The notes beneath the pieces were generated by a model, which was not told the DNA's origin, did no database searches, and was given only the letters and a program-made list of their open reading frames with translations. Below, piece by piece: positions 1 through 6,888 of a stretch of 19,868 bases of DNA. How positions within the stretch are numbered: the stretch's first letter is position 1; the number at the start of each line of letters is the position of its first letter. The stretch is from positions 1 through 19,868 of the forward strand of contig CAZRNU010000052.1 of NCBI GenBank assembly GCA_964601515.1. Reading direction: 5' to 3'. The translations under genes were made by a program, and so were the position numbers. Source of the stretch: PWND01 sp964601515 (GTDB lineage: Bacteria > Bacteroidota > Bacteroidia > Bacteroidales > UBA7960).

Positions 1-1
1 T

Positions 2-2089
2 GTTGTTAAAAAGCCATGCATTGAAAAAGAATTAGAAGAAGTAATAATAACTGATGAAAAACTACAAAAAGCAAAAAAATCAAGATCTGAAAATATAGAA
101 ATTATCTCTTCGGATTATATTGAAGAAAACTTATCCGGAAATCTATCAAAAACACTTGAAAAACTACCGGGAATTCAATCTTCTAATATCAGTCCTTCAT
201 TAGCAAGGCCTTTAATAAGGGGTTTTGGAGGGTACAGAATTGTAATTTCAAAGAATGCAATGAAACTGGAAGACCAATCGTGGAATAATCATCAGGGTTT
301 GGCAATTAATCAGGCTTCTATTGAGGAAATTGAAATAATAAAAGGTCCCGCATCTTTGTATTACGGATCTGATGCAATAGGTGGAGTTATAAATATAAGT
401 ACACTATCAGTTCCTGATTCATTTGGTTATAATGGAGTTGTTGGCTTAAAAGCAGAATCAAATAATGATTTGTTAGGAATTAATGCAAAGATGAGCTATA
501 AAAATAAGCTTGGGTTTATAAAAACTGATTTTTCTTATCAAGATTTTGCTGATTTTAGAGTACCGGCCGATAGTTTTGAATACAAACCTAATCATTTTGC
601 CAAACTTGATAAGTCATTGCACAACACTGCCGGCAAGGAGTTGTCTTTTAATATTCAAACCGGAATTATAAAAAAAGATTTAGTCAGTTATTTTTTGTTT
701 AGTTATTTCGATAATAAATCCGGGTTTTTTGCTTATGCTTCAGGACAAGAACTTGTTGATGCAGACAGAAACTTACATTCAAAATCAAGTAGAGATATTT
801 TGTTTCCATATACTCAATTGCGGGATTATGATTTACAATATGTATTTAATAAATATTATAACAATAGCAAACTTTCCTCAGTAATTGGATATCAGCAAAA
901 TAATTCCGATGAATACGATAATTTAAAGGATATTAGTGGTAATCGTCAGAATGATATTTTAAATTATAAAGATTCAAATCTTGATTTGGGATATGAGCTT
1001 AGAACTATCTCAGGCAGAGTAAATTATGCAATTGGAAATTCGGATTCACATTCTTTTGTTACCGGAATAAATGGTCAATATCAATGCAATGACATTAGTG
1101 GATATAGTCATTTATTACCTGAATATTATCGTTTTCAGTTAGGTTTATATTCGGAAGCGAGATATAAAATACATGAAAAATTTGCTTGTCAGTTGGGCGC
1201 TAGGATAGATTATGGAAGCATTTCTATATTTGAGTCATTAAATCCTGACCCTGAAATTGGAGACTCAATTTTAAACGCTCATATTGATAGAAGATATCCT
1301 GCTTTTGTATATTCAGTCGGCTTGGTTTATAATCCAAATAAATCTTTATTAGCAAAATTACACATTGGCAAAAGTTATAGAATGCCTGCCGCATATGAAC
1401 TTGCATCATATGGTATTCACAGGCATAATTTGAGGTTTGAGAAAGGCATGCCTGATCTGAACCCGGAAGAAGCATATCAGGCAGACATTGTTTTTGAATA
1501 CACATTAAATAATTTGCAGATTGCAATCTATCCTTTTGCAAATTATTTTTCAAATTACATCTATTTGTCGCCTACTCCTGATTTTTCCCTTGGCACTTTT
1601 ACAGGACAGGTTTATGAATACAGCCAAAATACAGCGCTGCACTATGGTGCTGAGGCTGCTTTATTATACAAGTTTTCAAATAATTTTCATTTTTTATCTT
1701 CAGTAGAATATGTTTATCCTATAAACCTGGATACTAAGAAAGCACTTCCTTTTTCTCCGCCATTATCTTCTGTAAATGAGCTTATTTATGCTAATCCAAA
1801 TAAGAAAATCAGAATTGGATTTCAGGCAAATATTACTTCATCACAAAATAGGGTTGCAATTAATGAAAGCTCTACAAATGGGTATATGATATTTAATTTG
1901 TCGGCTCAAAATACATTCAATATTGGGAAAAATGAAATTATAACATTAATCTATATCAGAAATATTGCCGACAAAAACTATATGAATCATTTAAGTTATT
2001 ATAGAAGGCTTAATATCCCGGAACCGGGAAGAAGTTTGATATTCTCCTTGAAAATTCCTTTAAAATTCAATACAAATCATAATGTTTAA
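2..2089 (+). CDS. TonB-dependent outer-membrane receptor, 5' end missing (candidate metal receptor)
   Basis: The reading frame is open from base 2, so the ATG at 260 is internal and the true start lies before the window. The first residues resemble the linker after a carboxypeptidase-regulatory-like domain (EEVIITDEK). A plug domain follows: KTLEKLPGIQ, then RGFGGYRI, then IEIIKGPASLYYGSDAIGGVINI-type residues, the standard plug signature. The rest is a beta-barrel of alternating aromatic/polar strands ending in FSLKIPLKF. The barrel contains ASYGIHRHNLRFEKG followed by PDLNPEEAY, which resembles ZnuD-like and related metal receptors. It would import a ligand across the outer membrane using TonB-ExbBD energy. 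Two lipoprotein genes follow 16 nt downstream and are probably co-transcribed. The receptor call is firm. The substrate is not shown by the sequence; nickel or another divalent metal is inferred from the ZnuD-like motif and the nearby nik/hyp genes. Confidence 0.93.
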   Translation, partial: VVKKPCIEKELEEVIITDEKLQKAKKSRSENIEIISSDYIEENLSGNLSKTLEKLPGIQSSNISPSLARPLIRGFGGYRIVISKNAMKLEDQSWNNHQGLAINQASIEEIEIIKGPASLYYGSDAIGGVINISTLSVPDSFGYNGVVGLKAESNNDLLGINAKMSYKNKLGFIKTDFSYQDFADFRVPADSFEYKPNHFAKLDKSLHNTAGKELSFNIQTGIIKKDLVSYFLFSYFDNKSGFFAYASGQELVDADRNLHSKSSRDILFPYTQLRDYDLQYVFNKYYNNSKLSSVIGYQQNNSDEYDNLKDISGNRQNDILNYKDSNLDLGYELRTISGRVNYAIGNSDSHSFVTGINGQYQCNDISGYSHLLPEYYRFQLGLYSEARYKIHEKFACQLGARIDYGSISIFESLNPDPEIGDSILNAHIDRRYPAFVYSVGLVYNPNKSLLAKLHIGKSYRMPAAYELASYGIHRHNLRFEKGMPDLNPEEAYQADIVFEYTLNNLQIAIYPFANYFSNYIYLSPTPDFSLGTFTGQVYEYSQNTALHYGAEAALLYKFSNNFHFLSSVEYVYPINLDTKKALPFSPPLSSVNELIYANPNKKIRIGFQANITSSQNRVAINESSTNGYMIFNLSAQNTFNIGKNEIITLIYIRNIADKNYMNHLSYYRRLNIPEPGRSLIFSLKIPLKFNTNHNV

Positions 2090-2105
2090 CTTAAATTAAA
2101 ATAAA

Positions 2106-2564
2106 ATGAAAAAAAATGTTTTAAAATCAATTCAATTACTAGTATTAGCAGGTGTTTTAGTATTTGCATCATGTGAAAAAACTGATACCACAACTCCACC
2201 GGAATTAAGCAATATAAAAGCTGTAAATCATGATGATGACACTACCATTATTCCTAGAGGAGGTACAATCAGTGTGAATTTTGAAGCTCTTGCAAAAAGT
2301 GATGGCAAACTTGATTGGTACCATATTGAAATTCATGACCATCCTGAATCGGGTTTAGTTGAGGATGAGTACAGAATAATAGATGCTTCTTTTAAAGATA
2401 AGGCTACTTTTAAAGGATTAAAAAATGCAACAGTTCACGAGCATATTACTGTGCCTGCAGATGCTAATCTTGGAGCATATCATGTTGTTATTACAGTTGT
2501 TGATGAATATGGCAATTCTGTAGATACTGAAGATGTTGATGTTGCAATTACAATTGTTGAGTAA
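2106..2564 (+). CDS. His-containing lipoprotein, DUF4625-like (first of pair)
   Basis: This 152-residue protein starts with a lipoprotein signal peptide whose lipobox is FASC, so Cys23 would be lipidated. The mature part is a single predicted beta-sandwich domain. Histidines are clustered in WYHIEIHDH (H73, H77, H79), HEH (H111, H113) and AYH (H126), with an acidic HDDD stretch at 42-45; they could form a metal site. It ends in a YHVVITVVDEYGN strand pair typical of Ig-like folds. From memory this resembles the DUF4625 family of Bacteroidota lipoproteins, which I could not check. It lies 16 nt after the TonB receptor, and its stop overlaps the next start as TAATG, so the three genes are very likely one transcript. 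A role as a surface or periplasmic partner of the receptor is inferred. Confidence 0.85.
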   Translation: MKKNVLKSIQLLVLAGVLVFASCEKTDTTTPPELSNIKAVNHDDDTTIIPRGGTISVNFEALAKSDGKLDWYHIEIHDHPESGLVEDEYRIIDASFKDKATFKGLKNATVHEHITVPADANLGAYHVVITVVDEYGNSVDTEDVDVAITIVE

Positions 2565-3022
2565 TGGAAAGAATACTAAGAATAATAATCGTCTTTATTG
2601 CACTATCTGTTTTTACAGGGTGTATAAAAAACGATGGAGATAATCTTGATAAACCGGAGATAACTTTGTTGTCTCCGGCTCCTTGCGATACAATCTATTT
2701 CGGCACGCCCTATACTTTTCAAATTAAGGTAGCTGATAAAGATGGGTTGGGCAATATTAAAATAGATATCCATCATAATTTCGGACACCATCAGCATGGT
2801 GACCATGAACCTTGCGATATGGATGAGCCTAAAACAGCTGTTAATCCTTATTTTAATGAATGGATTTTTGAATTGCCTTCAGAGCAAAAAGAATACATCT
2901 TTCAAACGGAATTAACATTTCCTGATGATGATTATGATATTGGTGATTACCATTTTCATATCTATGTTACTGATAATCTAGGATATCAATCTTTTACTAC
3001 GCTTGGAGTAAAAATTCAGTAA
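2564..3022 (+). CDS. His-rich lipoprotein, DUF4625-like (second of pair)
   Basis: This 152-residue lipoprotein has a short hydrophobic leader and the lipobox FTGC (Cys20). It is the same length as the preceding lipoprotein and shares its plan: a central IHH/IHD strand and a final DYHFHIYVTDNLG strand matching AYHVVITVVDEYG, so the two look like diverged tandem duplicates. It differs by a metal-binding-looking loop at residues 70-84 with H70, H71, H75, H76, H78, H81 and C84, plus H130 and H132 near the end. Its ATG overlaps the upstream stop by one base (TAATG), implying coupled translation. Like its neighbour it resembles DUF4625. The His loop fits binding of Ni, Zn or Cu; which metal, and whether it feeds the adjacent receptor, is inference. 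Confidence 0.85.
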   Translation: MERILRIIIVFIALSVFTGCIKNDGDNLDKPEITLLSPAPCDTIYFGTPYTFQIKVADKDGLGNIKIDIHHNFGHHQHGDHEPCDMDEPKTAVNPYFNEWIFELPSEQKEYIFQTELTFPDDDYDIGDYHFHIYVTDNLGYQSFTTLGVKIQ

Positions 3023-3040
3023 ATTTTTTTCTTAAATGCC

Positions 3041-3103
3041 CTTACATTCCTTATATGTTTAAAAGAAAAGAATTACCATATAAGGCATATAAGGTAATAT
3101 AAG
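3041..3103. terminator. Possible bidirectional terminator hairpin between convergent genes
   Basis: Arms 3041-3057 and 3086-3103 are complementary apart from one bulged base and one mismatch, with a 28-base loop. The structure lies directly after the lipoprotein stop codon and downstream of hypB on the other strand. There is no clear T-tract after the hairpin on either strand, so an intrinsic terminator is only a possibility; the element may simply be the repeat's own palindrome. Confidence 0.35.
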
Positions 3104-3142
3104 TGTTAAGTAGGTTTTCTAAGTTTTTCTTAAATGCCCTTA

Positions 3143-3242
3143 NNNNNNNNNNNNNNNNNNNNNNNNNNNNNNNNNNNNNNNNNNNNNNNNNNNNNNNNNN
3201 NNNNNNNNNNNNNNNNNNNNNNNNNNNNNNNNNNNNNNNNNN
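3143..3242. other. Assembly gap of 100 N
   Basis: Exactly 100 N, the usual placeholder for a gap of unknown size. The 31 bases before it (3112-3142) are identical to the 31 bases after it (3243-3273), so the two contigs may simply overlap or be separated by further copies of the surrounding 98-bp repeat. Confidence 0.98.
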
Positions 3243-3349
3243 AGGTTTTCTAAGTTTTTCTTAAATGCCCTTATATTCCTTATATGTTTAAAAGAAATGA
3301 ATTACCATATAAGGCAAATAAGGTAATATAAGAGTTAGGATAGTAGGTA

Positions 3350-4276
3350 TTATTTCTTCATACCTTTTAACCATTCATACCACTGCTTCATGCCTTCTCC
3401 TGTTTTTGCAGATATTTCGAAAAACTTAAGATGGTGATTTACCTGAAGAGCATATTCTTTTGCCTTTTCCACGTTAAAATCAACATAAGGTAGCAAATCT
3501 ATCTTGTTTATAAGGCAAATGTCTGATGAATGAAACATCCCGGGATATTTCAATGGTTTGTCTTCTCCTTCTGTAACGCTTATAACAACAACCCTATAGG
3601 CTTCTCCAAGGTCAAACATTGCAGGACAAACCAGGTTTCCAACATTTTCGATTATCAAAACAGAATTATCTGCAACATTTAATTGCTTTACAGCTTTATT
3701 AATCATATCAGCATCTAGATGGCAACCATTTCCGGTATTGATTTGAATTACCGGCGCTCCTGTTGTTTTGATGCGATTAGCATCGTTAAGTGTTTGCTGA
3801 TCACCTTCAATAACAAAGAAATGTAAATCAGATTTAAGGTCGGTAATAGTTTTCTCCAAAACTGTAGTTTTTCCCGATCCAGGAGAGCTTACCATATTAA
3901 GAGCAAGAATATTTTTAGCATCGAAATAGCCTCTGTTTCTTTGAGCAAGTAAATTGTTTTGTGCAAGAACATCTTGTTCTAACGTAACTACCTTAGAATG
4001 AGAATGCTCGTGGTCATGCGAGTGAGTATGATAATGAGTATGTTCATGTTCATGGTCAGAATCATGTGTATGCCCGTGGTCATGTTCATGTGGGTGGGAG
4101 TGAGGGTGTTTATGTGTGTGTGGATGTGCATGATTATGTTCGCCATCATGTGTATGATGATGAGTGTGGTCATGCTCATGTGAATGACCGTGTTCATGGG
4201 CATGTTCACTGTTTTGTCCCGGAATTGTATATTTTGTCGAACTATCTGGATGATCGCAGCCGCAAGTGTTACACAT
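3350..4276 (-). CDS. hypB: Hydrogenase nickel-incorporation GTPase HypB
   Basis: HypB hydrolyses GTP and helps HypA load nickel into the [NiFe]-hydrogenase large subunit. This 308-residue protein has three parts. The N-terminus begins MCNTCGC, the CxxCGC high-affinity metal motif. Residues 9-93 form an extreme His-rich region with 35 histidines, alternating with D, E, T, S and P, as in nickel-storing HypB proteins. The GTPase domain has the P-loop SPGSGKT (131-137), the metal-site pair C185-H186, ENVGNLVCP with C217, and NKID (257-260). It is the last gene of the nik/hyp block, 122 nt after hypA; a TAACTTTG promoter-like element and a heptamer repeat lie in that gap, so it may also be transcribed separately. 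The His tract probably stores or buffers nickel as well as delivering it. Confidence 0.98.
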   Translation of the reverse strand: MCNTCGCDHPDSSTKYTIPGQNSEHAHEHGHSHEHDHTHHHTHDGEHNHAHPHTHKHPHSHPHEHDHGHTHDSDHEHEHTHYHTHSHDHEHSHSKVVTLEQDVLAQNNLLAQRNRGYFDAKNILALNMVSSPGSGKTTVLEKTITDLKSDLHFFVIEGDQQTLNDANRIKTTGAPVIQINTGNGCHLDADMINKAVKQLNVADNSVLIIENVGNLVCPAMFDLGEAYRVVVISVTEGEDKPLKYPGMFHSSDICLINKIDLLPYVDFNVEKAKEYALQVNHHLKFFEISAKTGEGMKQWYEWLKGMKK

Positions 4277-4282
4277 ATCTTT

Positions 4283-4308
4283 AAGTTAAAAGTTAAAAGT
4301 TAAAAGTT
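4283..4308. repeat. Heptamer repeat (AAGTTAA)x3.5 before hypB
   Basis: Three perfect AAGTTAA units (4283-4303) plus a partial fourth, read as TTAACTT on the hypB strand, start six bases upstream of the hypB ATG. They fall in the predicted 5' leader. A second copy of the same array precedes hypA. Confidence 0.9.
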
Positions 4309-4324
4309 GTAGTTTGTATTTGTG

Positions 4325-4332
4325 CAAAGTTA
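4325..4332 (-). promoter_or_regulatory. Candidate hypB promoter, -7 element
   Basis: On the minus strand this reads TAACTTTG, matching the Bacteroidota consensus TAnnTTTG. It lies about 50 nt upstream of the hypB start, the same distance seen for other candidates in the window. No convincing -33 TTTG is visible at the usual spacing. Confidence 0.5.
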
Positions 4333-4398
4333 GTTAGAATTTTATGAAATGGTTTGTCTATGAGTCAAAAAACCGTTGGATAATTTCTGTTAATCAAC

Positions 4399-4740
4399 TT
4401 AGTCCATTTTATATGATTTAATTTTCAGTTCATTACCTTTTATAATTTCTGTTTTGAATGAATTACAATTTGGGCAGTTAGAAGCATATTCGGATGTTTC
4501 AAATTCAAAATTGCAGACGCTGCATTTTGCAATAGGCTTGACTTTTAAAATATTGAATTTAACTTTATTGAGCAAGGTGCTTTTTGGTGCATGTTCAATA
4601 GCAAATTCAAGTGCGTCAAATTCAACACCTGCTAATTCGCCAACTTCCAATTCAATCTCATATACAACTTTTGCATTGTTGCTTGTGGCACTATCCTCCA
4701 CAGTATCGAGGATGTTTGTGACTATTGATAATTCGTGCAT
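4399..4740 (-). CDS. hypA: Hydrogenase nickel-insertion protein HypA
   Basis: HypA is the nickel metallochaperone that works with HypB in the last metal-loading step of [NiFe]-hydrogenase maturation. At 113 residues it has the family length. It begins MHELSIV, where His2 with Glu3 and the N-terminus forms the nickel site. The zinc domain has two CxxC pairs at C73/C76 and C89/C92, matching the structural Zn site. EVGELAGVE and ALEFAIEHAP are typical core motifs. It follows nikO by 58 nt and precedes hypB, so nickel import and nickel insertion genes are adjacent. No promoter-like element is seen in the upstream gap, which instead holds a heptamer repeat, so it is probably read through from nikMLQO. 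Confidence 0.97.
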   Translation of the reverse strand: MHELSIVTNILDTVEDSATSNNAKVVYEIELEVGELAGVEFDALEFAIEHAPKSTLLNKVKFNILKVKPIAKCSVCNFEFETSEYASNCPNCNSFKTEIIKGNELKIKSYKMD

Positions 4741-4751
4741 AATACAGTAAA

Positions 4752-4777
4752 AAGTTAAAAGTTAAAAGTTAAAAGTG
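4752..4777. repeat. Heptamer repeat (AAGTTAA)x3.7 before hypA
   Basis: Three perfect AAGTTAA units (4752-4772) followed by AAGTG, read as TTAACTT on the hypA strand, lie 11 bases upstream of the hypA ATG. It is the same unit and nearly the same copy number as the array before hypB and fills about half of the nikO-hypA gap. Confidence 0.9.
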
Positions 4778-4800
4778 TCTTGTCCTGAGATTGGTTGAAA

Positions 4801-5556
4801 TTAGTTTTTTGGTGATTGGAAAAAATCATTGCAAATTGTATTATAAAGGCTCAGATCTATTCCGTTTTCTATCATCAATTTATTGTTTTGGATAATTTCC
4901 TTTGTTGGTCCAACTGCTTTTATTTCTCCTTGATTAATGAGTGCAACTCTCTGACAGCATGCAATCAATGGTAAATAATTCTGAGAAATAATCACCAATG
5001 TTGATTCCAGATTATTGAGAATGTTTAACAGTTGCTTTATCATTGTCGGGTCGAGGCTAGAGAATGGTTCATCAAATCCTATCACTTCTGGTTTTGTGGC
5101 TAAAACAGTTGCTAATGCAACACGCTTTCTTTCACCCATAGATAAATGGTGAGACACAAGTTTCTCAAAACCTGTAAGATTCATGGCTTCAAGAGCATAA
5201 TCTACCATTTTTGTAACTTCTTTACGCGAAAAACCAAAATTCAGAGGACCAAAAGCAACATCTTCTTCAACTGTCGGATTAAAAAGTTGATCATCAGGAT
5301 TTTGAAATACTATACCTACTTTTTTGCGTATTTCCGGAAGTGTTTTTTTACTAACTATTGTATTTCCTATCTGAACACTTCCGCTTCCGGTAAGTAATCC
5401 GTTTAAATGAAGCAATAGCGTAGATTTCCCGGCTCCCATAGGGCCTATTATTCCGAATTTTTCTCCCGGATTAATTTCAAGATTAATGTTCTTTAATACT
5501 TGGCGACTTGAATTAAATGAGAAGCTCAAGTCTTTTATGCTAATTCCTGATGACAT
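4801..5556 (-). CDS. nikO: ECF-type nickel/cobalt transporter ATPase (NikO/CbiO)
   Basis: This is the ATP-binding subunit that powers the NikMLQ importer at the inner membrane. The 251 residues show Walker A GPMGAGKS (38-45), Q-loop FQNPDDQLF (85-92, diagnostic of the CbiO/EcfA class), signature LSMGERKR (138-145), Walker B VIGFDEP (158-164) and D-loop SSLDP. The switch-histidine position, normally in a THD/SHD-type motif after the beta-strand following Walker B, reads IISQN, so Gln192 replaces the expected His. The start is separated from nikQ by 4 nt. Nickel is favoured over cobalt because hyp genes flank the block and no cobalamin genes are seen. Confidence 0.94.
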   Translation of the reverse strand: MSSGISIKDLSFSFNSSRQVLKNINLEINPGEKFGIIGPMGAGKSTLLLHLNGLLTGSGSVQIGNTIVSKKTLPEIRKKVGIVFQNPDDQLFNPTVEEDVAFGPLNFGFSRKEVTKMVDYALEAMNLTGFEKLVSHHLSMGERKRVALATVLATKPEVIGFDEPFSSLDPTMIKQLLNILNNLESTLVIISQNYLPLIACCQRVALINQGEIKAVGPTKEIIQNNKLMIENGIDLSLYNTICNDFFQSPKN

Positions 5557-5560
5557 ATTC

Positions 5561-6331
5561 TTAGATTATTATAAAAATTAATTCACTTCCAACTCTTACT
5601 GACAAAAACATCATTATAGCCAAAACAAACAGAGCAATTTCATATTTCTTTATCTTAAATTCTTTCATCGTTGGAAATTCATCATTAAAACCTCTTGAAA
5701 TCATTGCATTATAAATACTTTGTGATCTGTCCCAGCTTCTGATAAAAATCATCGCCATTTGGTTTCCATATACTTTTATCTTGCACACTCTTAATTTGCC
5801 GGGAGTTCTGCTATTTCTGGCCATTGATGTTTTCATGGCTTCGTCAGAAAAAATATATATATATCTATACATTAACGCTGACATTGTTCCTATAATCTTT
5901 GGCATTTTTAACATCCGCATTCCGGAAATAATATTGTGAAACTTCTCAGTTGATATCAATAATATTAGTAAAATTACTGAAAGTGAGCCTTTTATGAAAA
6001 TAGAGAAAGAAACTATAAAAGCTTCATTTTGCAAGCTCGCGAAACTACTACTATCGTAAATATATATCGAAATCGGGTAGAATAGCGATGCCATTAGAAT
6101 AAAAGGAAGAACGAACAATAGTCTTTTAAGCATGAATATTATTGGTATTTTGCTGATTATCATAAGTGAAATAACCATAATACCATAGAAAGCAAATGGC
6201 AATAATTTATTGCCGGGTTGGGATACAATAATAAACACGCACACAAACACAAAGATAAATTTGAGTCTTGGATCAAATCTGTGTATTGGCGAGTTTATAT
6301 TGCTGTATTTATCTATAAATGAATGATTCAA
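5561..6331 (-). CDS. nikQ: ECF-type nickel/cobalt transporter transmembrane subunit (NikQ/CbiQ)
   Basis: This 256-residue integral membrane protein is the T component that joins the metal-binding NikM/NikL part to the NikO ATPase. It begins with the family's HRFDPRLK pattern (17-24) and has several hydrophobic segments in the N-terminal half and one at the C-terminus (about 231-256). The long cytoplasmic coupling-helix region carries the two characteristic short motifs, SMARNSR (169-175) and NAMISRGF (208-215, the AMxxRG signature), which contact the ATPase. It lies 3 nt after nikL and 4 nt before nikO, so translation is probably coupled. The family assignment is firm; the metal is inferred from the neighbours. 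Confidence 0.94.
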   Translation of the reverse strand: MNHSFIDKYSNINSPIHRFDPRLKFIFVFVCVFIIVSQPGNKLLPFAFYGIMVISLMIISKIPIIFMLKRLLFVLPFILMASLFYPISIYIYDSSSFASLQNEAFIVSFSIFIKGSLSVILLILLISTEKFHNIISGMRMLKMPKIIGTMSALMYRYIYIFSDEAMKTSMARNSRTPGKLRVCKIKVYGNQMAMIFIRSWDRSQSIYNAMISRGFNDEFPTMKEFKIKKYEIALFVLAIMMFLSVRVGSELIFIII

Positions 6332-6334
6332 TAC

Positions 6335-6871
6335 TTATTGTTTGTTTTTTCTATTTGCTTTAAACCCATAAAATACACCTGTGATTCCAAATATAAGTGC
6401 TAAACCAAATATTGCCTTGTATAATAATGGGATTTCTGTAATTGCATCATGTGAATGATGATGATGTGTTTCAATTTCTTCCGCAGTCTCAATTTGAACT
6501 GCTTTACGAATTGACTTATTCACACTATCATGTTCAATATCAACCGTATTAAAAAACTCTTTTGGTATGCTAATACTTGTGGTTCTGGCATGACCCATTT
6601 CATCGTCAATCTTTATTTTCCATTCACCAAAAGTATTAGGCAAAAATGCGAAATTTCCGTTGATGTCAGTTTTACCAGTTTGATAATGAGTTTCGGCTTC
6701 AGGAGCATAAATCTCTACTTTTGCATTCGCAATAGGTTTAGTTTTTGAGAAACCTGCATAAATAGTTACCGCAGGACTTTTCAAAGTCATGTCAACTCTT
6801 ATAGAGTGAGCCATTGCCAAAGTTGAAAATAGCAAAACAAATAATGCGCAGATAATTAGCGATTTCTTCAT
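6335..6871 (-). CDS. nikL: NikL-like accessory membrane protein of the nickel importer
   Basis: This 178-residue protein sits where NikN, NikL or CbiN is encoded in ECF nickel/cobalt operons. It has a signal peptide (1-21) with an AMA cleavage site that would leave His22 as the new N-terminus (HSIRV). Next is a periplasmic domain of carboxypeptidase-regulatory/Ig type (about 22-105, with PIANAKVEIYAP and TDINGNFAF), then a polar linker with HHHHSH (136-141), then one transmembrane helix (about 151-170) and a basic tail. This layout fits NikL of NikKMLQO systems, which assists metal capture for NikM. The free N-terminal His and the His cluster are plausible nickel ligands. No separate NikK gene is seen. 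The gene name rests on architecture and position. Confidence 0.85.
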   Translation of the reverse strand: MKKSLIICALFVLLFSTLAMAHSIRVDMTLKSPAVTIYAGFSKTKPIANAKVEIYAPEAETHYQTGKTDINGNFAFLPNTFGEWKIKIDDEMGHARTTSISIPKEFFNTVDIEHDSVNKSIRKAVQIETAEEIETHHHHSHDAITEIPLLYKAIFGLALIFGITGVFYGFKANRKNKQ

Positions 6872-6888
6872 GATTTAAAATGTTAACG

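Larger units (their letters stand above)
3031..3340. repeat. ~98-bp intergenic tandem repeat, split by assembly gap
   Basis: The segment starting cttaaatgccctta at 3031 recurs at 3129 (period 98) and again at 3260 after the gap. The first and last copies match with only a few substitutions over about 75 bases. Within each copy ccttatatg is followed by inverted catataagg-type elements (3049-3057 against 3077-3085 and 3086-3094), so each unit can form an imperfect hairpin. I see no open reading frame, tRNA or promoter in this 327-base intergenic region. It sits between convergent transcription units, so it may help end transcription from both sides. Confidence 0.85.

Noticed and set aside
260..262. 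ATG at 260 as the start of the TonB receptor
   Set aside because: The same frame is open back to base 2 and encodes the first half of the plug domain, so this Met is internal.
3031..3340. CRISPR array
   Set aside because: The repeat unit is about 98 bp and tandem with no unique spacers, and no cas genes are nearby.
3988..4284. Several overlapping reading frames of 60-73 codons on both strands, rich in Met, His or Val
   Set aside because: They are other-frame readings of the repetitive His-codon tract of hypB and have no independent support.
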